Shown here: positions 13,583 to 21,581 of the stretch, in pieces
Layout of the letters: each line of letters opens with the position of its first letter
How positions within the stretch are numbered: position 1 is the stretch's first letter
DNA from: Nitrospirota bacterium
GTDB lineage: Bacteria > Nitrospirota > 9FT-COMBO-42-15 > HDB-SIOI813
Length of the DNA stretch: 22,615 bases
Direction of reading: 5' to 3'
Assembly: GCA_016234155.1 (NCBI GenBank)
Contig: JACRGZ010000104.1
Coordinates: 1 to 22,615, forward strand
Made by a program: the position numbers and the translations under genes
Notes under the pieces: generated by a model
What the model saw: the letters and a program-made list of their open reading frames with translations, nothing else
The model's database searches: none
Told to the model about the DNA's origin: nothing

Positions 13583-15140
13583 AAGGCACAGCAGGCGGTT
13601 GAATAAGAACAAGTGGGACACGATCTCTAATATTGCACATTCATATGCCCAAGAGAAAGACAAATGGCTCTGCGAATTGTCCTGCACAGATAATATTGAT
13701 AAGCTATACTCTGACCGCATTCTGAGAGACATGCTGGTTCAAAACGGATATATATCCCCACACGGACTTCAGGCAAGGCAGTGGAAACTTGCTCTAAAGG
13801 ATGCCGTAGAGACGCTGGATAGGAACTGACAGGCATTATTTGTAAAACTGTCGCCTCTTATATACAATAACACTAATTTCTCAGATACGCAGAGGCATTA
13901 CTGTTACTGGATTCTTAAGTCTTACGACCGGATAAAGATGTTATTAATGCACGACTATCCTATCTCTGACTGGAATATCAGTGAACCTGAAATCAAACAT
14001 GCAGGCAATTATCTAAACCGGATTATCCGCAAGCGCAGAGGCAAATCACCTCGTGTCCACGGTAATCGCAGTTTCTGTCTTGATCAAGGAATGTACAGGA
14101 TGTTTGAAGACAACGGCGCCCAGTATATATCAATTATGACACTTCAAAAAGGTGAAAGGGTTACTATACCGCTTTTAGGTAAAGGTGTAATATCAGGAAA
14201 TATCAGAATAGTCCTTGGTCGTGGCAAGCAGGCAATTGAAGCACATCACACATCTGATGTTAGGGATAAGAAATTACCTAAAACCAATTCTATAGAAGCC
14301 CTTGATTTCGGTTATACAGAAGCCTTTACAGATACAGAGGGTAAGACCTACGGTAATGGACTCGACAAGGTCTTAACTAAATTTTCCGATACCATTAACA
14401 AAACAGGTAAGAGTAGAAATAAGTTACATGCCATTGAGAAGAAATACCGTGAAAAAGGTAAAAACCATAAGGCTAATAACATTAAGAAGTATAACCTTGG
14501 GTTTAAGAAAAAGGACAAGGTAAGGCATAAGGCACAGTCTTCTGTAGCAGATAAGGTTAATAACGGCTTCAATACACTTATCAAAACCAAAAAGCCCTCT
14601 GTACTGATAACAGAAGATCTACGACATGCCTTCACTTTTAATAAGCCTAAAAGTATCAATCGTAAGTTATCCGCTTGGACTAAGGGGATTATCCAAAACA
14701 GAGCGGAGTTCAAGGCATTGGAGGGAGGTTCCCTTCATAAGCAGGTCAACCCTGCCTACGGTAGTCAAACGTGTCCCTTATGCGGATTCGTCTGGAAGCT
14801 GAACCGCAACGGGGATGCGTTTAAATGTCTTTTTTGCGGACATGGGGCCGGCTCGGACAGGGTTGCCGCTATAAACTATCTCTATAGATACACAGACCCA
14901 GTAATAACCCTGTACATGCCTTACAGAACGGTCAAAGAAGTGCTTATGGAGAGGTTTCTACGCCGGTTGGAATGCAACGGCTCAGTTTCTTTGCCTTCAG
15001 GTCTTGCACCTGAAACCGAGACCTATGTTATGAAAGAATGGGAATCTCTCAAATATAGGTCAGCAGAGAAACAAAATCGGAGCGGACTGTTCCTGGCAGG
15101 ACTCCAGATACCGGAGAACTACGCATGCCAGACTGTGTAG
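13569..15140 (+). pseudogene. tnpB: TnpB (RNA-guided nuclease of the IS605/IS607 type), interrupted by one in-frame TGA
   Basis: From ATG 13569 to TAG 15138-15140 there is one continuous frame of 524 codons except for TGA at 13827-13829 (codon 87). The flanking words, LKDAVETLDRN and QALFVKLSPL, read as uninterrupted protein if the codon is Trp (TGG to TGA, one change). Downstream the RuvC core is intact: Asp in EALDFG, Glu in LITEDL, Asp in GSDRVAAINYL, and the zinc ribbon CPLC...CLFC. Either the gene is a recent pseudogene, or the downstream start ATG 13938 (400 codons) makes an N-terminally truncated protein. Other genes here end in TGA, so recoding is unlikely. Confidence 0.85.
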
Positions 15141-15290
15141 GAGATGTCAAGCATCGTAAAGCGGGAGGCATAACAGCCGTTAATACCGCACCGGTCAATC
15201 GGAGAGCGAAACAAGCCTCTGTCCCGGAGGCCAAAACATGCAAGTATGTTATTTAATAATGAATACATTTGAGTATGTTTTGAGGAACAG
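15141..15290 (+). ncRNA. Candidate omega-RNA region at the TnpB 3' end
   Basis: In IS605/IS607 elements a guide RNA overlaps the 3' end of tnpB and runs to the element's right end. The 150 bases after the tnpB stop hold no gene and contain partial palindromes (GGAGGC...GCCTCT, GTCCCGGAGGCC). Its position is inferred from the family; I can see no defined scaffold, and the boundary with the flank is unknown. Confidence 0.25.
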
Positions 15291-15296
15291 TATTCC

Positions 15297-15440
15297 GTGA
15301 CTCGGAAGAAAAGCCTTTTCTGGTTATTCCTTATCCCCCTCATTATTTGTATAGTCCTTCTCTACTACTATGCCTACACCACATTAAAGACACATAAAGC
15401 GGAGACAAGAGGCATCGTTGTCCTCCCCCCACATGAATAA
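15297..15440 (+). CDS. Small 47-aa single-span membrane peptide
   Basis: A GTG at 15297 with GAGGA 10 bases upstream opens 47 codons ending in TAA. The N-terminus is VTRKKS (positive), followed by LFWLFLIPLIICIVLLYYYAY, a single hydrophobic helix, then a polar tail (THKAETRGIVVLPPHE). The strong ribosome site and the clean signal-anchor topology favour a real gene. I do not recognise it. It lies immediately after the IS607 right end and could be truncated at its 5' side by the insertion. It is too short for a family assignment. Confidence 0.55.
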   Translation: MTRKKSLFWLFLIPLIICIVLLYYYAYTTLKTHKAETRGIVVLPPHE

Positions 15441-15521
15441 TAAACGGTCCAGAATATCATGATGTTCCGTTTCACCAACTCTATCTTTGAACCGTTGTGG
15501 AATAACAAATATCTGTGATTT

Positions 15522-15624
15522 AGACAGTAGACCATAGACATCAGACATTAGACTTAAAGAATACTCTAAGGACTAATTTCTTACATAGAAAAGTCTAATG
15601 TCTAACGTCTGAAGTCTACTGTCT
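15522..15624. repeat. Long inverted repeat with 34-bp arms
   Basis: The left arm is 15522-15555 (AGACAGTAGACCATAGACA..ATTAGACTT) and the right arm is 15591-15624 (AAGTCTAATGTCTAACG..GTCTACTGTCT), with a 35-base loop. The arms pair with only a few mismatches and are built of repeated AGAC/GTCT words. It lies in the 274-bp gap before livK. Apart from it and the promoter candidate, I see nothing in that gap. A short related motif (AGTCTTCAGTC twice) lies near 4965. Confidence 0.75.
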
Positions 15625-15656
15625 GAATTGCAGGTTATCAACCGCTGTAATTGACG

Positions 15657-15685
15657 TTGACAATAAGATGCAATATGTGTAATTT
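15657..15685 (+). promoter_or_regulatory. Candidate sigma-70 promoter of livK
   Basis: A perfect -35 TTGACA (15657-15662) is followed after 17 bases by a weak -10, TAATTT (15680-15685). The livK ATG is at 15715 with GGGAGAGG upstream. Only the -35 is strong, so this is tentative. Confidence 0.4.
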
Positions 15686-15714
15686 AAGACACAAATAGGG
15701 TTCAAGGGAGAGGT

Positions 15715-16854
15715 ATGAAAAATAGATACACACTATTGAGTCTGGGGATTATTTTTTTGTTACTATCAATGTTCATCCTTAACAGTTGCGCTAAGAAAGA
15801 AGAGACAATCAAGATCGGGGTGGCAGGCCCGATGACAGGCGATCAGAGCAAGATGGGTATGGATGTAAAAAACGGGGCGGAGCTGGCGATAAAAGAGTGG
15901 AATCAAAGAGGAGGGGCGCTCGGTAAAAAGATAGAACTCTTAGTTGAGGACGATCAGCATGACCCAAAACAGGCTGTTGCAGTTGCGAACAAACTTGTTA
16001 ACGCGGGCATCGCCGGTGTTATCGGTCATTTTAACAGCAGCGCCTCGATACCTGCATCGTCCGTATATAACAAGGCAAAGATACCTATGATAACGCCGGC
16101 ATCTACCAATCCACAGTTCACCGAGCAGGGTTTTACAAATGTCTTCCGGGTCTGCGGGAGGGATGACCAGCAGGGTCTTGTGGCCGCTACATTTGTGGCC
16201 AATATCCTCAAACTCAGGAAGGTTGCCGTCATCCATGATAAGACCACATACGGTCAGGGATTGGCAGATGAATTTGTAAAGGCCATGGGGAATAAAGTTG
16301 AGGTAATATATTATAGCGGGATTATCCAGGGTGACAAAGACTTCAGGGCAGTCCTGACTGCACTTAAAGGTAGGAAACCCCAACTACTCTATTTTGGAGG
16401 CATATACACTGAAGGCGGACTCCTGATAAAACAGGCAAGGGAGCTTGGTTTAAATATCCCCTTTATGAGCGGAGACGGGGTTATAGACGCGAAATTTGTA
16501 GAAATCGCAGGGCCGGCCTCTGAAGGAAGTTATCTTACATTCAGTCCTGATCCGGCGCATCTGCCGAGTGCAAAAGATTTCCTTACTTCCTACAGGTCTA
16601 ACTATGGTGAGCCAGGCCCTTATTCCATATATTCTTACGATGCTGCAAATGTAATGCTCAATGCTATTACAACGGCCCAAACTATTGAAGGGGAGAAGAT
16701 CAGCACGGTTATACATGCAATGAAACATTCGGGGGCGCTTGGTGAAATGCAGTGGGATAAAAAGGGTGACGTCCTGAAATCGCCCTATATCGTATGGACA
16801 ACGAGGAATGGAAAATTTGAAGAGCACTGGAAACCTGTGGAGGCCGCACAATAG
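15715..16854 (+). CDS. livK: Branched-chain amino acid-type ABC transporter substrate-binding lipoprotein
   Basis: A 379-aa protein. The N-terminus is Lys/Arg-containing, then a hydrophobic segment and the lipobox LNSC with Cys25, so it should be a lipid-anchored periplasmic or surface binding protein. The mature part starts TIKIGVAGPMTGDQSKMG, the standard LivJ/LivK opening, followed by GVIGHFNSSASIPAS, the ligand-pocket loop. In the C-terminal half there is IYSYDAANVMLNAI. It is the first gene of a livK-livH-livM run. The ligand may be any branched-chain or related compound and cannot be read from sequence. The ribosome site is GGGAGAGG before ATG 15715. Confidence 0.9.
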   Translation: MKNRYTLLSLGIIFLLLSMFILNSCAKKEETIKIGVAGPMTGDQSKMGMDVKNGAELAIKEWNQRGGALGKKIELLVEDDQHDPKQAVAVANKLVNAGIAGVIGHFNSSASIPASSVYNKAKIPMITPASTNPQFTEQGFTNVFRVCGRDDQQGLVAATFVANILKLRKVAVIHDKTTYGQGLADEFVKAMGNKVEVIYYSGIIQGDKDFRAVLTALKGRKPQLLYFGGIYTEGGLLIKQARELGLNIPFMSGDGVIDAKFVEIAGPASEGSYLTFSPDPAHLPSAKDFLTSYRSNYGEPGPYSIYSYDAANVMLNAITTAQTIEGEKISTVIHAMKHSGALGEMQWDKKGDVLKSPYIVWTTRNGKFEEHWKPVEAAQ

Positions 16855-16857
16855 CAG

Positions 16858-17760
16858 ATGTTTCTGCAGCAATTAATCAATGGCCTCACGCTTGGTGCGG
16901 TCTATGCGCTGATCGCCCTCGGCTACACAATGGTATACGGGATACTTGAGCTTATCAATTTCGCCCATGGCGAGATATATATGCTCGGGGCATATATATC
17001 CATCATTACCCTTACATTCCTGACAGTCACAGGATTAACCGCTAAAAGCCTTTTTCTCTCTCTTTTTATTGCGGTCATCGCGGCTATGCTATATTGCGGG
17101 GCGTATGGCCTGACCTTAGAGCGGGTAGCCTATCGTCCGCTTAGGCATGCACCGAGGCTGTCGCCCTTAATATCAGCCATAGGGATGTCTATCTTTCTCC
17201 AGAATTATGTGATGTTGGCACAGGGGTCGGCTGACAAGATATTCCCTCACACCTTTCCGACAGTCAGTATAGCAATAGGTAACGCTACGCTCACATATCT
17301 TCAGGGTTTCATAATAATTGCCTCGGTTATCCTGATGATTGCCCTCCAGACATTTATAAGAAAGACAAGGCTTGGCAAGGCTATGCGAGCAACGGCTCAG
17401 GATAAGAAGATGGCATCTCTTGTCGGAATAGACATAGACGCGGTAATCGTTGCCACCTTTATAATAGGCTCAGTCCTTGCTGCTGCGGCAGGAGTTATGG
17501 TTGCTATGTACTACGGGCTTGTAAACTTCTATATGGGCTATGTAGCAGGCATCAAGGCATTTACTGCGGCCGTTCTTGGCGGCATCGGAAATATACGGGG
17601 GGCTGTCCTGGGAGGTTTTATGCTTGGCATCTTGGAAAGCCTTGGTGCAGCATATATATCAAGTGAATACAAAGATGCCTTTGCATTTATCATACTTATA
17701 TTGATACTTATATTCAAACCAACTGGGCTGTTGGGTGAGCGTGTCCCGGAGAAAGTATAA
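16858..17760 (+). CDS. livH: Branched-chain amino acid ABC transporter permease LivH
   Basis: A 300-aa inner-membrane permease starting three bases after the livK stop. It begins LINGLTLGAVYALIALGYTMVYGILELINFAHG, the hallmark of LivH. The EAA-like cytoplasmic loop that contacts the ATPases is RLGKAMRATAQDKKMASLVG. About eight helices are visible and the C-terminus (KPTGLLGERVPEKV) is standard. It works with LivM and two ATPases (LivG, LivF), which are not in the window. It ends at TAA 17760, six bases before repeat array 4. Confidence 0.95.
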   Translation: MFLQQLINGLTLGAVYALIALGYTMVYGILELINFAHGEIYMLGAYISIITLTFLTVTGLTAKSLFLSLFIAVIAAMLYCGAYGLTLERVAYRPLRHAPRLSPLISAIGMSIFLQNYVMLAQGSADKIFPHTFPTVSIAIGNATLTYLQGFIIIASVILMIALQTFIRKTRLGKAMRATAQDKKMASLVGIDIDAVIVATFIIGSVLAAAAGVMVAMYYGLVNFYMGYVAGIKAFTAAVLGGIGNIRGAVLGGFMLGILESLGAAYISSEYKDAFAFIILILILIFKPTGLLGERVPEKV

Positions 17761-17765
17761 AAGCT

Positions 17766-17964
17766 ATTTTCAGATGAACCGTCATGAGCTATGGCTCACA
17801 AAGGATGACGAAAATAATCCCCCCCCTTCCCGTTGCAATGCTTCGCAGCAACGGGAACCCAGCCCCTTTAGAAAAGGGGGGTAAAAGTCCCCCTTTTTTA
17901 AAGGGGGATTTAGGGGGATTATGGGGTAAGGGGGGATTTGAAGAGGGATTTTCTGGTGAACCGG
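17766..17964 (+). repeat. Start-codon repeat array 4 (one unit, spacer, half copy at livM)
   Basis: The full unit is at 17766-17815 (ATTTTCAGATGAACCGTC, hairpin TGAGC/GCTCA, CACAAAGGATGACGAAAAT). The spacer 17816-17947 has a CCCGTTGC...GCAGCAACGGG hairpin and C-run/G-run blocks. The half copy ATTTTCTGGTGAACCG is at 17948-17963, and the livM GTG is inside it. The spacer is nearly identical to that of array 2. No gene lies in this 195-bp gap. Confidence 0.87.
17903..17935 (+). other. Predicted G-quadruplex motif upstream of livM
   Basis: G runs of 5, 5, 4 and 6 with loops ATTTA, ATTAT and TAA, identical to 7855-7887 and 8390-8422. It ends 20 bases before the livM GTG. The first G run can instead pair with the CCCCC at 17889-17893. 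Confidence 0.6.
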
Positions 17965-19134
17965 TTAAAAAAGACAGTTGTTGTGGCAATATGGTCCGGA
18001 TTTCTTATGGCGCCATTCATGGGGATAACAAAATCCGCAATAGGAGCGGGGATTATATTTATTGGGTTCATCCTGTTCTCAAAGATAAATAGTTTTATAA
18101 AATCTACGCGTGGTAAAAGGGTTTCATTCGATATTCAGGGCCGGATAAGCAATCTCCATCTTTTTCTCGAGAGACCACGGATAAAGAGAGGGCTCCTTTC
18201 ACTCCTGCTCTTGTTACTGATATTTACTCCCCTCGTTATGAATAACTATTATTTAGACGTACTTACTATTGCAGGGATATATACACTCCTTGCCCTCGGT
18301 CTTAATATCGTCGTAGGGCTCGCCGGGCTTCTCGACCTCGGTTATGTAGGCTTTTATGCTGTTGGGGCGTATTCTTACGGCATCCTGAATACAGGGTTTG
18401 GTGTATCATTCTGGCCCGCCCTTGTTATAGGTGCACTGCTGTCAGCCGTCTTTGGCATTCTGCTCGGTATAATAACACTTCGCCTTCGCGGTGATTACTT
18501 GGCGATTATAACCCTCGGGTTTCTTATGATCCTCCACCTCATACTTAATAACTGGGATGAGTTGACACACGGCCCCAATGGGATACTGGGCATAGACCCC
18601 CCTTCTGTTGGACGTTTTGTCTTCTCAGAACCCATACATTTTTATTATTTAATTCTGACCCTTGCCGGCTTTGCAATCGTTATCATCACCCGTATCAATA
18701 ACTCACGCACAGGGCGTGCCTGGATTGCCATCAGGGAGGATGAGATAGCTGCCTCCGCCATGGGTATAAATGTTGTACGGATGAAGATCCTCGCCTTTGC
18801 CTTAGGGGCCTCCTGGGCAGGCATAGCAGGGGTCTTCTTTGCCGGCAGATATGCATTCATATCTCCTGAGAGCTTTACATTCTTCGAAACGGTGTTGGTC
18901 CTCTCCATGGTGGTTCTCGGTGGCATGGGGAGTATACATGGTGTTATAATAGGGGCTGCGTTACTTGTTATATTACCTGAGATATTCAGGGGTTTTCAGG
19001 ATTACCGCATGCTTGCCTTTGGCGGGGCAATGGCGCTTATGATGATCTTCAGGCCCCAGGGATTGATAGGTAATCCGCGAAGAAAGATAGAGCTGATGCC
19101 GACAGGTGACCTATGGACTGCAGGACAAAAATAA
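17956..19134 (+). CDS. livM: Branched-chain amino acid ABC transporter permease LivM
   Basis: A 392-aa permease. I chose GTG 17956, which has GAGGG 8 bases upstream; a TTG at 17938 in frame would start inside the repeat spacer. An N-terminal extension of about 80 residues with two helices precedes the core. The core has LNIVVGLAGLLDLGYVGFYAVGAY, then LRLRGDYLAIITLGF, HGPNGILGI and the EAA-like AIREDEIAASAMGINV. It pairs with LivH. The last 22 bases overlap the start of the pyruvate kinase gene. Confidence 0.93.
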   Translation: MNRLKKTVVVAIWSGFLMAPFMGITKSAIGAGIIFIGFILFSKINSFIKSTRGKRVSFDIQGRISNLHLFLERPRIKRGLLSLLLLLLIFTPLVMNNYYLDVLTIAGIYTLLALGLNIVVGLAGLLDLGYVGFYAVGAYSYGILNTGFGVSFWPALVIGALLSAVFGILLGIITLRLRGDYLAIITLGFLMILHLILNNWDELTHGPNGILGIDPPSVGRFVFSEPIHFYYLILTLAGFAIVIITRINNSRTGRAWIAIREDEIAASAMGINVVRMKILAFALGASWAGIAGVFFAGRYAFISPESFTFFETVLVLSMVVLGGMGSIHGVIIGAALLVILPEIFRGFQDYRMLAFGGAMALMMIFRPQGLIGNPRRKIELMPTGDLWTAGQK

Positions 19135-20531
19135 TAGCCACTCTCGGGCCCGCGAGTAACACACCGGATACAATAGAACGGCTCATCGCCGCCGGCATGG
19201 ATATTGCCCGTCTTAATTTCTCGCATGGCACTACAGAAGATCATCGCCGTTTGATAAATAATGTCCGCTCGGCATCCCAAAAAACAAGGAAGGAAATCGC
19301 CATACTTTTAGACCTGCAGGGCCCCAAGATACGCATCGGAAGATTGGAAAAACCGGCGATACACCTTGAAGAAGGGCATACTATCGTTATTACGACTGCG
19401 GATGTCGCAGGTAATGAAAGAGAAATATCCACGAACTATGAACTCCTCCCCCGTGAGATATCCGAAGGCGCCCATATCCTGCTTGATGACGGACTCCTGG
19501 AACTTGAAGTGCTGAAGACAACAGAGATTGATATCAACTGCAGGGTTATACGGGGAGGTGAGTTGACTGAGAAAAAGGGGATCAATGTCCCTGGCGCACA
19601 ACTTTCTGTCCCAAGCCTTACGGACAAAGACAGAGAGGACCTGTTAACAGGGATAAGAGAGGGAGTGGATTACGTCGCAATATCATTTATCAGGAGTGCA
19701 GATGATGTGGCGTCAATAAAAAATATCCTTAAACATGAAGGGGCGTCCATCCCTGTAATTGCCAAGATTGAAAAGCCGGAGGCTGTAGACAACTTAGATG
19801 AGATATTAAAGGTTGCAGACGGGGTTATGGTGGCGCGCGGCGACCTTGGGGTCGAGCTCCCTCCTGAAGAGGTGCCTATTGTCCAGAAAGAAATAATACG
19901 GAGATGTAATGAGGAAGGTATACCGGTCATTACTGCAACCCAGATGCTTGAGTCCATGATCCATCACCCCAGGCCGACAAGGGCAGAGGCGTCAGATGTG
20001 GCCAATGCGATTGTTGATGGCACTGATGCCGTTATGCTCTCAGGAGAGACTGCGGTCGGGAAATACCCTGTAGAGGCAGTAGAAATGATGCGCAGGATAG
20101 CCTCTGCAACAGAGAAGCGGCTCTACGAGACGATGCGGCCGGACCCTGAGAGAATAAAAGTAAAGGGTGATCCGGAGCATGCAATTGCCCATGCCGTTTA
20201 TTACACTGCAATGGATATACAGGCCACAGCTATAGTCGCCTTTACAAGATCCGGGGGAACGGCGCGTATCATATCAAAATACAGGCCCAATATACCTGTA
20301 ATAGGGGTAACCCACACGGCTCCTATTCTAAAACGTCTTTCCCTGTACTGGGGCGTCAAAGGCGTCCTTGTAGAGCTCAGCAAGAACACAGACGCCATGA
20401 TTGAGAACGTGGAGAAAAAGCTATTGGAAGAAGGGCTGGTAAAACAGGGTGACACCGTCATCATCACCCTCGGCGTCCCCTGGGGCGTAGCAGGCTCTAC
20501 CAACATGCTGATGATCCACAAGATAAGATAA
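19113..20531 (+). CDS. pyk: Pyruvate kinase
   Basis: A 472-aa protein, the normal length. It converts phosphoenolpyruvate and ADP to pyruvate and ATP, the last step of glycolysis. Motifs present include TKIIATLGPAS (5-15), NFSHG at 35-39, GPKIR at 70-74, IAKIEKPEAVDNLDEI with the catalytic Lys and the metal-binding Glu, VARGDLGVELP with the metal-binding Asp, and ATQMLESMI. The ATG at 19113 lies inside the end of livM (22-base overlap), with AGGTG a few bases upstream, so the two are translationally linked. Placing a glycolytic gene inside a liv operon is unusual but not unheard of. Confidence 0.97.
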   Translation: MDCRTKIIATLGPASNTPDTIERLIAAGMDIARLNFSHGTTEDHRRLINNVRSASQKTRKEIAILLDLQGPKIRIGRLEKPAIHLEEGHTIVITTADVAGNEREISTNYELLPREISEGAHILLDDGLLELEVLKTTEIDINCRVIRGGELTEKKGINVPGAQLSVPSLTDKDREDLLTGIREGVDYVAISFIRSADDVASIKNILKHEGASIPVIAKIEKPEAVDNLDEILKVADGVMVARGDLGVELPPEEVPIVQKEIIRRCNEEGIPVITATQMLESMIHHPRPTRAEASDVANAIVDGTDAVMLSGETAVGKYPVEAVEMMRRIASATEKRLYETMRPDPERIKVKGDPEHAIAHAVYYTAMDIQATAIVAFTRSGGTARIISKYRPNIPVIGVTHTAPILKRLSLYWGVKGVLVELSKNTDAMIENVEKKLLEEGLVKQGDTVIITLGVPWGVAGSTNMLMIHKIR

Positions 20532-20540
20532 AACCAGCAA

Positions 20541-21581
20541 ATGATGAAAAGAAGGCTTTTCATAATCGGATCTATTATTATGATATTTGCAATAGTCGTA
20601 TTGGTATACAGCAGGCGGGACGCTCGGAAAAAAGAGTCTGAAGAACTTGCGGCTGCTGGTATAATAGAGGTTATTGAGGTGGAGATTAGCCCAAAGATAT
20701 CAGAAAGGATAGAATGGCTATGCTGCAGTGAAGGTGATACTGCAAAAAAGGGGGATGTACTGATCCGCTTGGACAGCAGAGAACTTACGGCAAAGGTAAC
20801 TGAGGGAAAGGCATTACTGACAGGGGCAGAGGCAAGACATGAAGAGTCTCAGGCAAATTTGGAAAATGCCCGGGCCAGGTTAGATAGTGCGAAGGCTGAA
20901 CTCAGGGTATCTGAGTCGGAGGTGGACAGGGCAAGGGCCCTTTTTGAAGAGGCCGGAGATAACCTGCACCGTATCTCCGAATTATTTAAGGACGGATATG
21001 CTGCAAAGAAGGACATGGACGCCGTAAAGACGGTGTTTGATACTGCAAGCGCCCAGCTCAATGCTGCCACAGCAAAGAAGACGAGTGCAGAAGCCGCCCT
21101 TTCAACGGCGGCAGCAGGACTTAAGGGTGCAGAGGCGCAGTTAAACTCAGCAAAGGCAGCTATTGGGGAGGCAGAGGCAAGGCTTAAGCTCTCAGAGACC
21201 CGGCTAAATGATACTATTATCTTCTCTCCTATGGACGGGGTAATAACATACAAGGTATTGGAAGAGGGGGAGATCGCCTCTCCCGGTAATCCCATATACA
21301 CTTTACATAACCTGCAGAGGGTCTGGGCGAGGGTGGATGCGGAGGAGACTGACATAGGCAGAATACGGCTTGGTGATAAGGCTATAGTCCTGGCGGGTGC
21401 GCTGCCTGACAGGAGATTTGAAGGTGAAATTTCAGAGATAGGACAGGAAGGAGAGTTTGCCACCCAGAGGGACGTATCTCGAGGGAGACAGGATATCAAG
21501 ACATTCAGGGTAAAGGTTTTGATAAAAAAACCGGAGGGTCTTTTGAAGCCGGGTATGACTGTTGTGGTAATTTTCAGATGA
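20541..21581 (+). CDS. HlyD-family membrane fusion / periplasmic adaptor protein
   Basis: A 346-aa protein starting 9 bases after pyk. A signal-anchor helix lies at about residues 5-22. The first lipoyl half (ISPKISERIEWLCCSEGDTAKKGDVLIRLD) runs to about residue 77, a long Ala/Glu-rich coiled coil spans about 85-215, and the second lipoyl half (FSPMDGVITYKVLEEGEIASPGNPI) and beta-barrel follow. It would bridge an inner-membrane exporter to an outer-membrane channel. The stop codon TGA lies within repeat unit l (ATTTTCAGATGA), so the last residues IFR are encoded by repeat sequence. It is followed by an ABC-2 ATPase, which suggests an export system of the YbhGFSR type. Confidence 0.9.
   Translation: MMKRRLFIIGSIIMIFAIVVLVYSRRDARKKESEELAAAGIIEVIEVEISPKISERIEWLCCSEGDTAKKGDVLIRLDSRELTAKVTEGKALLTGAEARHEESQANLENARARLDSAKAELRVSESEVDRARALFEEAGDNLHRISELFKDGYAAKKDMDAVKTVFDTASAQLNAATAKKTSAEAALSTAAAGLKGAEAQLNSAKAAIGEAEARLKLSETRLNDTIIFSPMDGVITYKVLEEGEIASPGNPIYTLHNLQRVWARVDAEETDIGRIRLGDKAIVLAGALPDRRFEGEISEIGQEGEFATQRDVSRGRQDIKTFRVKVLIKKPEGLLKPGMTVVVIFR

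Larger units (their letters stand above)
12934..15290 (+). mobile_element. IS607-family insertion element with serine transposase and TnpB
   Basis: The element carries tnpA (12965-13582) and an overlapping tnpB (13569-15140, interrupted). IS607 members do not produce regular terminal inverted repeats, and the exact ends cannot be fixed by eye. The left limit is set just after the mnmA stop, which lies 31 bp before tnpA. The right limit is uncertain and placed before the small ORF at 15297. Short AGTATGT motifs recur near both ends (12953-12959, 15243-15249, 15272-15278) and may be transposase binding sites. Confidence 0.8.

Noticed and set aside
13827..13829. TGA recoded as tryptophan
   Set aside because: Several intact genes (mnmA, the HlyD-type protein, the first gene) end in TGA, and no other long gene has an internal TGA, so the standard bacterial code applies.
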